Assembly (NCBI RefSeq): GCF_013002715.1
Contig: NZ_JABENB010000001.1
Location: forward strand, 1,302,001 to 1,366,000
Direction of reading: 5' to 3'
Source of the DNA: Flexivirga aerilata
GTDB lineage: Bacteria; Actinomycetota; Actinomycetes; Actinomycetales; Dermatophilaceae
DNA length: 64,000 nucleotides
Below, piece after piece: positions 56,685-64,000 of this stretch; position 1 is the first letter of the stretch; each line of letters opens with the position of its first letter. Under the pieces are notes generated by a model that worked only from the letters and a program-made list of their open reading frames with translations, made no database searches and was not told the origin of the DNA. The position numbers and the translations under genes are program-made.

Positions 56685-57268
56685 CCACCGATCTGCCCAT
56701 GCCCCGGGTCGGCGTCGGCCAGGCGGCCGCGCCCAAGCCGATGCGGCTCGTGCTCAACTGGGGCCGTCGCTACTCGCTGTGGGTCTTCAACTTCGGACTG
56801 GCCTGCTGCGCCATCGAGTTCATCGCGGCGTCGATGGCCCGCCACGACTTCATCCGGCTCGGGGTCATCCCCTTCGCGCCCGGGCCGCGCCAGGCCGACC
56901 TGATGGTGGTGTCCGGCACGGTCACCGACAAGATGGCGCCCGCGGTGCGCCGGCTCTACGACCAGATGCCCGAGCCCAAATACGTCATCAGCTTCGGTGC
57001 GTGCAGCAACTCCGGTGGCCCCTATTGGGATTCGTACTGCGTCACCAAGGGCGTCGACCAGCTGATCCCGGTCGACGTCTACGTGCCGGGTTGTCCGCCG
57101 CGCCCCGAGGCGCTGCTGCAGGGCATCCTGGTGCTGCAGGAGCAGATCGCGCAGGAGAAGCTGCGCACCAAGGGTCTGCGCGGTCGTCTGGGGCCGTATG
57201 CCGGGCGCCGCGCCTCGGCCGCCGAGGTCAGCCGGCCGCTCGTCGCCCCACCGGAGCAGACGACGTGA
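56681..57268 (+). CDS. nuoB2: Complex I subunit B, second cluster
   Basis: A 195-residue NuoB homologue with all cluster N2 ligands: [24 protein letters not shown] (around residue 41), [11 protein letters not shown] (around 108) and [13 protein letters not shown] (around 137). It therefore could accept electrons and reduce quinone if a NuoD partner is available. It diverges from NuoB1 in both termini. It overlaps nuoA2 and nuoC2. Confidence 0.95.
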   Translation: MTTDLPMPRVGVGQAAAPKPMRLVLNWGRRYSLWVFNFGLACCAIEFIAASMARHDFIRLGVIPFAPGPRQADLMVVSGTVTDKMAPAVRRLYDQMPEPKYVISFGACSNSGGPYWDSYCVTKGVDQLIPVDVYVPGCPPRPEALLQGILVLQEQIAQEKLRTKGLRGRLGPYAGRRASAAEVSRPLVAPPEQTT

Positions 57269-57795
57269 CCTACGAGATCTCTGCTGTCAGCTGCGAACCC
57301 GCGGACTGGCGCGACACCCTCCTGGGCCTGCGCGACGACGGTTTCGACTTCTTCGACTTCCTCACGGCGGTGGACGAGACCGACGCCGGCGAGACCCCCG
57401 GCTTCGAGGTCGTCGCCCATCTCTACGACACCCGCCGCGGCGCGTTCCGGGAGACGCTGGTCCGCACCCGCATCGCCGACGGTGCCTCGATCGACAGCCT
57501 CACCCCGATCTGGGCCGGCGCCGCCTGGCACGAGCGGGAGACCTACGAGATGTTCGGCATCGACTTCAGCGGCTTCGACGACGGCACCGGCCTCGGATTG
57601 CGAAAACTGTTGCTGCCCGACGGTTTCGACGGCAACCCGCTGCGCAAGTCGTTCGTGCTGACCGCTCGGGTCAGCAAGCCGTGGCCGGGTGCCAAGGAGC
57701 CCGGCGGCGACAGCACCGACGGCAAACCGGCGCGTGCGCCGCGCCGCCGGATGCAGCCTCCCGGCATACCCGACGACAGCTGGGGACCGCGATGA
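57265..57795 (+). CDS. nuoC2: Complex I subunit C, second cluster
   Basis: A 176-residue NuoC homologue with the signature [51 protein letters not shown] (around residues 80-130). It lacks the long N-terminal extension of NuoC1 and has a basic/Pro-rich tail ending [12 protein letters not shown]. There is no fused NuoD domain. Directly after its stop comes a tandem 59-bp repeat and then nuoH2, so nuoD is missing from its normal place. Confidence 0.93.
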   Translation: MTYEISAVSCEPADWRDTLLGLRDDGFDFFDFLTAVDETDAGETPGFEVVAHLYDTRRGAFRETLVRTRIADGASIDSLTPIWAGAAWHERETYEMFGIDFSGFDDGTGLGLRKLLLPDGFDGNPLRKSFVLTARVSKPWPGAKEPGGDSTDGKPARAPRRRMQPPGIPDDSWGPR

Positions 57796-57908
57796 TCACC
57801 CCACGAAGTTCTCCGCTCCTTCGTCGCTCCGATACTTCGCGAGGACCCCGATGATCACCCCACGAAGTTCTCCGCTCCTTCGTCGCTCCGATACTTCGCG
57901 AGGACCCC
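57791..57908. repeat. Tandem 59-bp repeat at the position of the missing nuoD
   Basis: Two identical 59-bp units, 57791-57849 and 57850-57908, begin GATGATCACCCCACGAAG and end ACTTCGCGAGGACCCC. Each can fold through ACGAAG/CTTCGT and has CGAAGT/ACTTCG inverted ends, like dispersed REP elements of Micrococcales. The second unit runs straight into GATAATGG, giving the nuoH2 start at 57913. The junction replaces the roughly 1.3 kb nuoD expected between nuoC and nuoH. Confidence 0.93.
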
Positions 57909-57912
57909 GATA

Positions 57913-58878
57913 ATGGCGGGCGACATCGTCGAGATCGTGCTGCGGGCCGTCTGCGTGCTCGCGGCCTTCCTCGTGCTGCCGCTGCTCGTCGGCCAGACCG
58001 AGCACAAGGTGATGGCGCACATGCAGGGCCGCCTCGGCCCGATGGAGGCCGGCGGCTTCCACGGCTGGGCGCAGCTGGTCGCCGACGGCATCAAGTTCAC
58101 CCAGAAGGAGGACATCGTCCCGCTCGCCGCGGACAAGCGGGTCTTCCGCATCGCGCCGGCGCTCGGCATCGTCTCCTATCTCTTTGCACTCGCGGTGATC
58201 CCGCTCGGCCCGCACACCGTGGGCGCCGACGTGCCCGGCAGCCTGGTGTGGGTGCTCGCGGTCGGCGGCATCGGCACCGTCGGCACGCTGATGGCCGGCT
58301 GGGGCAGCGGCAACAAATACTCCCTGCTCGGCGGCCTGCGCACCGCGGCGCAGCTCGTCTCCTACGAGTTGCCGCTGATCCTCGCCTGCGCGTCCTTCGC
58401 GATCGCCGCCGGATCGCTGTCGCTCGTCGGCATCGCACATGCCTGGACCCCGTGGTGGCTGCTCTGGCAGCTGCCCGGCGCGATCGTCTTCCTCGTCGCC
58501 GCGACCGCCGAGTTGCAGCGGCCGCCGTTCGACATGCCGGTGGCCGACTCCGAGCTGGTGATGGGCCCCTACACCGAATACACCGGACTGCGATTCGCGC
58601 TCTTCCTGCTCGCCGAATACGCCGGCATCGTGGTGATGTCGCTACTACTCGGCGTGCTCTACCTCGGCGGCTGGACTGGCCCGTTCGACCACCAGATTGG
58701 TTGGCTCTGGACCCTGCTCAAGGGCGCGATCTTCGCGGTGCTGATCATCTGGATCCGCGTGGCGTGGCCGCGCCTGCGCGAGGACCAGCTGCAGCGGGTC
58801 GCCTGGCTCGGCCTGGTCCCGCTGGCGTTGCTGCAGCTGGCGATCACAGCTATCGGAGTGGTGGTGACCTCGAGGTGA
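57913..58878 (+). CDS. nuoH2: Complex I subunit H, second cluster
   Basis: A 321-residue NuoH homologue with [44 protein letters not shown] (the FERR...RPGPN region is replaced by [16 protein letters not shown]) and the loop [35 protein letters not shown], where NuoH1 has [26 protein letters not shown]. The quinone-channel acidic residues are partly kept. No ribosome binding site of its own is obvious after the repeat (only AGGACCCC), so translation may depend on read-through from nuoC2. Confidence 0.93.
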   Translation: MAGDIVEIVLRAVCVLAAFLVLPLLVGQTEHKVMAHMQGRLGPMEAGGFHGWAQLVADGIKFTQKEDIVPLAADKRVFRIAPALGIVSYLFALAVIPLGPHTVGADVPGSLVWVLAVGGIGTVGTLMAGWGSGNKYSLLGGLRTAAQLVSYELPLILACASFAIAAGSLSLVGIAHAWTPWWLLWQLPGAIVFLVAATAELQRPPFDMPVADSELVMGPYTEYTGLRFALFLLAEYAGIVVMSLLLGVLYLGGWTGPFDHQIGWLWTLLKGAIFAVLIIWIRVAWPRLREDQLQRVAWLGLVPLALLQLAITAIGVVVTSR

Positions 58879-58885
58879 TGTCGCA

Positions 58886-59470
58886 ATGACGAAGTTCCTG
58901 AGCGGTCTGGCCAAGGGTATGGCGACGACCGCGCGCACGATGACCACGCACGCGCACACCCAGCAGTATCCCCACGTCAAACCCGAACTCCCTTCGCGCA
59001 GTAGGGGAGTCATCGCCCTGCTGGAGGAGAACTGCACCTCCTGCATGCTGTGCGCGCGCGAGTGCCCCGACTGGTGCATCTACATCGACTCGCACAAGGA
59101 GACGACGCCGCCGGCCACCGAGGGCGGTCGCGCCCGGCAGCACAACGTGCTCGACCGGTTCGCCATCGACTTCAGTCTCTGCATGTACTGCGGGATCTGC
59201 ATCGAGGTCTGCCCGTTCGACGCGCTCTTCTGGAGCCCCGAGTTCGAATACTCCACCACCGACATCCGGGATCTGTTGCAGGAGAAGGACACCCTGGGCC
59301 AGTGGATGCCGACGGTGCCGCCGCCGGAGCCGCTCGTGCCCGAGCTTCCCGAGACCGAGCTCCAGCAGCTCGTCGTCGAGGTCGAGCCCGAGGACGACCC
59401 GGCCGCCGGCCGCACCACCGAGCGCGGCACCGGCGAGGTGCCACCGCCGGGCGCCGGGGAGCAGCCGTGA
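58886..59470 (+). CDS. nuoI2: Complex I subunit I, second cluster
   Basis: A 194-residue two-cluster ferredoxin subunit: [16 protein letters not shown] (around residues 51-66) and [16 protein letters not shown] (around 98-113), both [4Fe-4S] sets complete. Insertions and spacing differ from NuoI1, and the tail after about 145 is Glu/Pro-rich. It starts seven bases after nuoH2 and overlaps nuoJ2. As the most distal redox subunit in this cluster, it would be where an outside donor (ferredoxin, or NuoG1) must dock. Confidence 0.95.
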   Translation: MTKFLSGLAKGMATTARTMTTHAHTQQYPHVKPELPSRSRGVIALLEENCTSCMLCARECPDWCIYIDSHKETTPPATEGGRARQHNVLDRFAIDFSLCMYCGICIEVCPFDALFWSPEFEYSTTDIRDLLQEKDTLGQWMPTVPPPEPLVPELPETELQQLVVEVEPEDDPAAGRTTERGTGEVPPPGAGEQP

Positions 59471-59997
59471 CGACCTACGACCTGCTCTTCACGCTCGCCG
59501 GCGCGATCAGCGCCGGCGCCGCCGTGCTGGCGGTCTCCACCAAGCACCTGGTGCACTCCGCGCTCTGGCTGGTGGTCGCCCTCGCGTCGCTCTCCGGGTG
59601 CTACCTGGTGCTGGGTGCCGAATTCGTCGCGCTGGTGCAGCTTCTCGTCTACGTCGGCGCGATCGTCGTGCTCGTGCTGTTCGCGCTGATGCTGACGCGG
59701 GCGCCCATCGGCCGCAGCCACGACCACGACACGCCGCTGCCGCAGCGCGCCGCCGCGTTGGTCGTCGGGGCGGCCACGGCAGCGCTGCTGTCAGCAGTCT
59801 TGATCTCCGCGTTCGGCAACGCGCCGGTCACGGTGCGCGGCGGCTCCACCCACGCGTTGGCCACCCAGATCTTCGGCACCTGGGTGTGGCCGTTCGAGTT
59901 GCTGTCGGCGCTGCTGCTCATCGCGCTGGTCGCCGCACTCGCGTTGTCGCGTATGCCGATCGGGCGTCGCGACGAGTCGGAGGCGGATGCCCGGTGA
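59467..59997 (+). CDS. nuoJ2: Complex I subunit J, second cluster
   Basis: A 176-residue NuoJ homologue with five helices and the core block [31 protein letters not shown] (around residues 50-80). It lacks the long cytoplasmic tail of NuoJ1 (264 residues). GTG 59467 overlaps the nuoI2 stop and its stop overlaps nuoK2. Confidence 0.93.
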   Translation: MTTYDLLFTLAGAISAGAAVLAVSTKHLVHSALWLVVALASLSGCYLVLGAEFVALVQLLVYVGAIVVLVLFALMLTRAPIGRSHDHDTPLPQRAAALVVGAATAALLSAVLISAFGNAPVTVRGGSTHALATQIFGTWVWPFELLSALLLIALVAALALSRMPIGRRDESEADAR

Positions 59998-60299
59998 TCC
60001 ACCCCGTCCTGCCCATGCTGCTGGTCGGCATCCTCTTCGGAGTCGGCCTCTACGGCGTGCTCGCCCGCCGGAACGCCGTGCTCGTGCTCGTCGGCGTCGA
60101 GCTGATGCTGGCCGCCGCCGGGCTGCTCTTCGTGACCGTCGGGTCGCTCACCGGTGACCCGCTGCGCGCCGGCCAGAGCATGACCGTCTTCGTCATCACC
60201 ATCGCGGCGGCCGAGATCGCGGTCGCGCTCGCGGTGATCCTCGCCGTCTTCCGGGCCCGCGGCAACATCGACGTGTCGCAGCAGGGGAGTGACGACTGA
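59994..60299 (+). CDS. nuoK2: Complex I subunit K, second cluster
   Basis: A 101-residue three-helix subunit. The helix-1 and helix-2 glutamates are kept in VLVGVELMLAAAGLLFV (around residue 35) and ITIAAAEIAVALAVILAVFRARG (around 72). GTG 59994 overlaps the nuoJ2 stop; its own stop overlaps the nuoL2 ATG. Confidence 0.95.
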   Translation: MIHPVLPMLLVGILFGVGLYGVLARRNAVLVLVGVELMLAAAGLLFVTVGSLTGDPLRAGQSMTVFVITIAAAEIAVALAVILAVFRARGNIDVSQQGSDD

Positions 60300-62347
60300 T
60301 GCTCTCCGTCTCGCGGCTGGACTCCCACTCCCTGGCACTGGACCTGCCCCTGCAGCCGAGTCACCCCGTCGTGCTGATCCCGGCCGCGGTGGCCGTGCTC
60401 ATCCTGGCGCTCACCCGGCGCAGCTCCCGCGGCGCGTTCGCGATCGCCGCGACCGGCGGTCTGCTCGGGCTGCTCGCGGCCGCTGCGCTGCTTGCCCAGC
60501 AGGCCCGCGGCGGTGCGGTGGCCGACCCGCGCACCATCGGCGAGCTGAAGGTGGGCCCGGCGCTCGGCATACCGCTGCGCCTGCAGGTCGACCGGCTCAT
60601 GGTGCTGGTCGCCGTGGCGGTCGCACTCGTGTCGCTCGTGGTGCAGGTGTTCGCCCGCTGGTATCTCTACTCCGACCCGAGATACCGCCAATTCGCAGCA
60701 ACGGTCGGCCTGTTCACCGCCGCGATGCAGCTGGTGGTGCTCTCCGGAGACGTCCTGCTGGTGCTGGTCGGCTGGGAGCTGATGGGGTGGTGCTCCTACC
60801 TGCTCATCGGTCACGAGTCCGAGCGGGGCAAGGCGCGACGCGCGTCGTACAAGGCCTTCCTGGTCACCCGCATCGCCGACGCACCGTTCGCGATCGGGCT
60901 GGCCGTGCTCGCGCTCGGCGCGCGCTCCACCTCGATCCCGCAGATCGTCCAGCACTGGCCGTCGGCGGCTGCCGGCCACGGCACGGCGCTCACCGCCGCG
61001 CTGCTGTGCATCATCTGCGCCGTCGCCGGCAAGTCCGCCCAGGTGCCCTTCCAGGACTGGCTGCCCGACGCGATGGAGGGCCCGACCCCGGCGTCCGCGC
61101 TCATCCACGCCGCGACCATGGTCGCCGCCGGCACCGTCGTACTCGCCAAACTCGTTGCCCTGCTGGAGCTTTCCGGCACCGCGCGCATCGTGCTGACGAT
61201 CGTCGCCTCGGTCTCGATGGTCGGCGCGGCCGTGCTCGCCTTCTGCCAGCACGACCTCAAGCGCCTGCTCGCCTGGTCGACCGTCTCCCAGGTCGGCCTC
61301 ATGCTGCTCGGGCTCGCCGTGCTGCCGGTGCGCGAGCCGGCCGACCTCGGCATCAGCCACCTGTTGTCGCACGCGATGTTCAAGGCGTTGCTCTTCCTGA
61401 TGATCGGCTGGCTGTCGGTGCTGGTCGGCGGCACGATCGTCGAGCGCCAGTCCGGCGCGCTGAGCAGGCACCCGGCCCTGCGGCGGCTGGTCGGCGTCGG
61501 CCTGCTCGCGCTCGCCGGCGTGCCGCCGCTCGTCGGCTTCGTCTCCAAGGATCTCGTCGTCGACGAGGCAGCCCGCCGCGGCGTGGACGGCGACACCTGC
61601 GCGCGGATCGCGTTCGTCGCGCTCATCTGTGTGGTCGCGCTGACCGCGGCATACACGATGCGGATGTGGCTGATCCTGATCCACCGCACCGGCCGGCAGC
61701 GGGTCGTCGTGCAGGAGGCCGTCGACGACTCCTATGACGTGCGCGACGTCGGCATCGTGGAGATGCTCGCCGGCTCACCGCAGGTGGACGTGCACGGCCG
61801 GCCGCTAAACCGCGACGAACCGCCCGTGCCGGTCCCGGACGACGAGGACGGCCCGTCGGCCGAACCTCATCCGGGCACCGGCGCGCGAATCGGCCTGCAA
61901 CTGCTGGCGATCCTGTCCGTGGTCGGCGGTCTGCTCGTGCTCAGCCCGATGCTCGAGGTCGACTGGAAGCACGCAAACCTCTGGCTGATCGGCGCCTCGC
62001 TGGTGCTGATGGCCGCGGTCGCCCTGCTCGTGCGGCTGATGTCGGTCGGCACGGTCTACGGCGACGCGGCCGCGCGGCTGCCGTTGCCGCTGCGCAGCTC
62101 GGCGTCCCGCGGGTTCGACGCCGACCAGGCGTATGTCGGGCTGGTCGCGCGCCCGGTGGTCGCGCTCGCCCGCGGCGTCGCCCGGCTCGACGACGGTCTC
62201 GACCGCCGCGTGCAGGCGCTGCCCGGGGTGTTCGCGAGCATCGCCGCCACCGGCTCCCGGCTGCACACCCGGCGACCGACCAGCGGCCTCGTCGCGGTCG
62301 CGCTGGGCGTCGTGCTCGTCGGACTGATGGGGGTGATCTGGTGGTAG
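60299..62347 (+). CDS. nuoL2: Complex I subunit L, second cluster
   Basis: A 682-residue antiporter-like subunit with LLVLVGWELMGWCSYLLIGHESERGKARRASYKAF (helix 5 Glu), [40 protein letters not shown] (Lys, broken helix 7) and DLKRLLAWSTVSQVGLMLLG. A hydrophilic insertion around residues 460-520 (IHRTGRQRVVVQEAVDDS...) precedes the final helices. It is about 50 residues longer than NuoL1. The proton-channel charged residues look intact, so pumping capacity is plausible. It overlaps nuoK2 and nuoM2. Confidence 0.94.
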   Translation: MLSVSRLDSHSLALDLPLQPSHPVVLIPAAVAVLILALTRRSSRGAFAIAATGGLLGLLAAAALLAQQARGGAVADPRTIGELKVGPALGIPLRLQVDRLMVLVAVAVALVSLVVQVFARWYLYSDPRYRQFAATVGLFTAAMQLVVLSGDVLLVLVGWELMGWCSYLLIGHESERGKARRASYKAFLVTRIADAPFAIGLAVLALGARSTSIPQIVQHWPSAAAGHGTALTAALLCIICAVAGKSAQVPFQDWLPDAMEGPTPASALIHAATMVAAGTVVLAKLVALLELSGTARIVLTIVASVSMVGAAVLAFCQHDLKRLLAWSTVSQVGLMLLGLAVLPVREPADLGISHLLSHAMFKALLFLMIGWLSVLVGGTIVERQSGALSRHPALRRLVGVGLLALAGVPPLVGFVSKDLVVDEAARRGVDGDTCARIAFVALICVVALTAAYTMRMWLILIHRTGRQRVVVQEAVDDSYDVRDVGIVEMLAGSPQVDVHGRPLNRDEPPVPVPDDEDGPSAEPHPGTGARIGLQLLAILSVVGGLLVLSPMLEVDWKHANLWLIGASLVLMAAVALLVRLMSVGTVYGDAAARLPLPLRSSASRGFDADQAYVGLVARPVVALARGVARLDDGLDRRVQALPGVFASIAATGSRLHTRRPTSGLVAVALGVVLVGLMGVIWW

Positions 62348-63843
62348 CCGCACTCTTCGCCGCGCCGCTCGCCCCGATCGTCGCCGGCCTCGCCCTCGTC
62401 GCGGGGGACCGGGTGCCGCGCGCCGTCAGCCGGCACACCGCCTATGCCGTGTCGCTCGCCGCGACGCTGATCGCGCTGGTCGCCGCCGTGCTCGTCGCCT
62501 ACGACCGGCCGAGCGTCAACCGGCAGTGGGTGCCCGAGATCGGCATGCGACTGCACCTCGGCGTCGACGGGATCAGCGTGCCGTTGCTGCTGATGACCGC
62601 AGCGGTCGGTGTGCTCGTCGTCGTCCACGCCCGTCACGAGCAACCCGGCGGCGGCACTCCCGGCACCTTCTTCGGCTGCCTGCTGCTGGTGATCGGCGGC
62701 GGCATCGCGACCTTCATCGTGCAGGACGCGATCAGCTTCTTCCTCGCGTTCGAGGTCGTGCTGGTGCCGATGTGGGTGCTGATCAACCGCTTCGGCGACC
62801 CCCGGGACGCCGGTGAACGCGCCCGGGCTGCAACAACATTCGTGCTCTACACGGTGCTCGGCTCCACGCTGATGCTCGTCGGCATCCTCACGATGGTCTT
62901 CGCGTCCGGCACCGCAGACCTCGCGACCCTCGCCCGGCACCCGCTGCCCGCCGGGCAGCAGACCGTCGTCGCCGCGATCCTGCTGCTCGGGCTCGGCATC
63001 AAGGTGCCGATCTGGCCGCTGCACTCGTGGCTGCCTCGCGCACACACGATCGCCCCGACCGCCGGCTCCATGCTGCTGGCCGCGGTGCTGCTCAAGATGG
63101 GCACCTACGGCATCGTGCGGCTGGTCATCGCCCCGCTGCCCGCCGGCGTGGAGCGACTCGCGCCATACGTCGCGACCTGTGCGGTGATCGGCATCGTCTG
63201 GGGCGGGCTCGTCTGCCTCGTCGAGGGCAGCCTCAAGCGGCTCATCGCCTGGTCGTCGGTCGCGCACATGGGCTTCGTCGTGCTCGGACTGATGAGCGGC
63301 ACCGCGATCGGTCTGCAGGCGGCGCTCTTTGCCAACATCGCCCACGGGGTGGTGTCCGCGCTGCTCTTCGCGGTGGTCGGCGGGCTCAAACACCGGTGGG
63401 GCGGTGACGATCTCAGCGTCGCGCGGCGTGCCCTGCGCGACGTCTCGCCACGGCTCAGTCTCGCGCTCGTCGTCGGGTTCGCGGCCTCGCTCGGACTGCC
63501 CGGTCTCGCCGGCTTCTGGGGCGAGGTGCTGGCAATCTTCGGTGCGTGGAACCCCGGCGGCGACCGGTCCACCGGGTGGTTCCGGCTGCTCGCCGCCGCG
63601 GCCGCGTTCGGCGCGGTGCTGGCTGCGGCATACGCGTTGCGGGTGCTGCGGATCGTCTGGATGGGCGACGCCGACGGTGGCCGCCCGCTTGCGCCCGAGC
63701 CCGAATCCGACGCTCGCGGCAACGAACTCGTCGTCGTCACGGTGCTGGGCGCCGCGACCGTGGTGCTGGGAGTGCTGCCGATCATTCTGCTGAACACCAC
63801 CTCCGGAGCGGTCGACCACCTGATGGCGGTGATCGGCCGATGA
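62341..63843 (+). CDS. nuoM2: Complex I subunit M, second cluster
   Basis: A 500-residue antiporter-like subunit. Conserved sites include ISFFLAFEVVLVPMWVLINRFGDP (helix 5 Glu), KVPIWPLHSWLPRAHTIAPTAGSMLLAAVLLKMGTYGIVRLV and SLKRLIAWSSVAHMGFVVLG. HTIAPTAGS differs from NuoM1 (ASESKPAVA) and is closer to the standard NuoM. GTG 62341 overlaps nuoL2 by seven bases; its stop overlaps nuoN2. Confidence 0.94.
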   Translation: MVAALFAAPLAPIVAGLALVAGDRVPRAVSRHTAYAVSLAATLIALVAAVLVAYDRPSVNRQWVPEIGMRLHLGVDGISVPLLLMTAAVGVLVVVHARHEQPGGGTPGTFFGCLLLVIGGGIATFIVQDAISFFLAFEVVLVPMWVLINRFGDPRDAGERARAATTFVLYTVLGSTLMLVGILTMVFASGTADLATLARHPLPAGQQTVVAAILLLGLGIKVPIWPLHSWLPRAHTIAPTAGSMLLAAVLLKMGTYGIVRLVIAPLPAGVERLAPYVATCAVIGIVWGGLVCLVEGSLKRLIAWSSVAHMGFVVLGLMSGTAIGLQAALFANIAHGVVSALLFAVVGGLKHRWGGDDLSVARRALRDVSPRLSLALVVGFAASLGLPGLAGFWGEVLAIFGAWNPGGDRSTGWFRLLAAAAAFGAVLAAAYALRVLRIVWMGDADGGRPLAPEPESDARGNELVVVTVLGAATVVLGVLPIILLNTTSGAVDHLMAVIGR

Positions 63844-64000
63844 CGCTCAGCTACGACTGGTGGCTGCTCGCCCCGGTGCTGATCCCGGCCGTCGGCGCGG
63901 TCCTCGTGCTGGTCGCCGACGCGGTCGCGCCGCGGCTCGGCCGGGCGCACTTCCTGGTCGCCGCCGTGCTGCTGCTCGCCGGCGCGGCCACCGTCATACC
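63840..64000 (+). CDS. nuoN2: Complex I subunit N, second cluster (cut by window end)
   Basis: The first 53 codons are visible: a short lead TLSYDWWLLAPVLIPAVGAVLVLVADAV followed by a second hydrophobic helix. Position after nuoM2, ATGA overlap and the YDWWLLAPVLIP opening fit NuoN. A CGTCATAC octamer ends the window (63992-63999). Confidence 0.85.
   Translation, partial: MTLSYDWWLLAPVLIPAVGAVLVLVADAVAPRLGRAHFLVAAVLLLAGAATVI

Noticed and set aside
57265..57795. NuoC2 as a NuoCD fusion that would explain the missing nuoD
   Set aside because: The frame ends after 176 residues with a normal NuoC signature and a short tail; no NuoD motif (GPQHPSTHG and others) occurs in any frame before nuoH2.

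Overview
The window is about 70% GC and gene-dense, with GTG/TTG starts, ATGA stop-start overlaps and an all-menaquinone respiratory gene set (menF, menG, menJ, a C35-C45-type polyprenyl synthase). This points to a high-GC Gram-positive actinobacterium. The glpD-TetR / alkyl-DHAP-synthase-lipid-kinase order, an HspR-type operator at lon, a SAM-IV riboswitch and DUF222-HNH and DUF559 genes fit Micrococcales (Dermacoccaceae/Intrasporangiaceae-like), but the genus cannot be fixed from sequence reading alone.

Layout. 1-7.9 kb: an MFS start fragment, a Tat-type lipoprotein deacetylase, a glycerolipid block (glpD and its TetR gene facing an FAD alkylglycerone-phosphate-synthase-like gene and a diacylglycerol-kinase-like gene), then DUF1330. 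6.6-28.8 kb: a quinone/respiration block made of menF and menG back to back, menJ, the complete 14-gene nuoA-N operon, and a polyprenyl diphosphate synthase. menG and menJ are separated by a DUF559/AbiEi-type nuclease gene lying between two arrays of a 51-bp hairpin repeat (5 copies before it, 3 after). 28.8-40.7 kb: a TetR-controlled racemase-fold/aldonolactone-oxidase pair, rarD, a secreted protein, 2-oxoglutarate:ferredoxin oxidoreductase korAB, a ClC antiporter, and an ECF41 sigma/AhpD pair with its own matching promoter. 40.8-56.3 kb: accessory genes including decayed ones (a membrane protein without a good start, a MarR remnant, a twice-frameshifted nucleotidyltransferase), lon with a HAIR operator, a DUF222-HNH gene, an orphan nonulosonate synthase, metQNI behind a SAM-IV riboswitch, and a divergent EamA/MocR pair. 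56.3-64 kb: a second complex I cluster, nuoA-B-C-H-I-J-K-L-M-N (cut by the window end), with no nuoD, E, F or G. A tandem 59-bp repeat sits exactly where nuoD would be.

How it works together. The first nuo operon encodes a full NADH:menaquinone oxidoreductase, and the flanking men and prenyl genes make and tailor its quinone. The second cluster encodes membrane and connecting subunits only. It would have to borrow NuoD (and perhaps E/F/G) from the first operon, or use another donor such as reduced ferredoxin, which KorAB can supply.

Main signals beyond gene calls: (i) the nuclease gene between hairpin arrays, (ii) a strongly over-represented octamer GTATGACG (wider form GTATGNCG), found 33 times by hand count and often lying across start or stop codons, (iii) REP-like insertions translated in frame at the starts of nuoD and nuoE, and (iv) the missing nuoD in the second complex I cluster.
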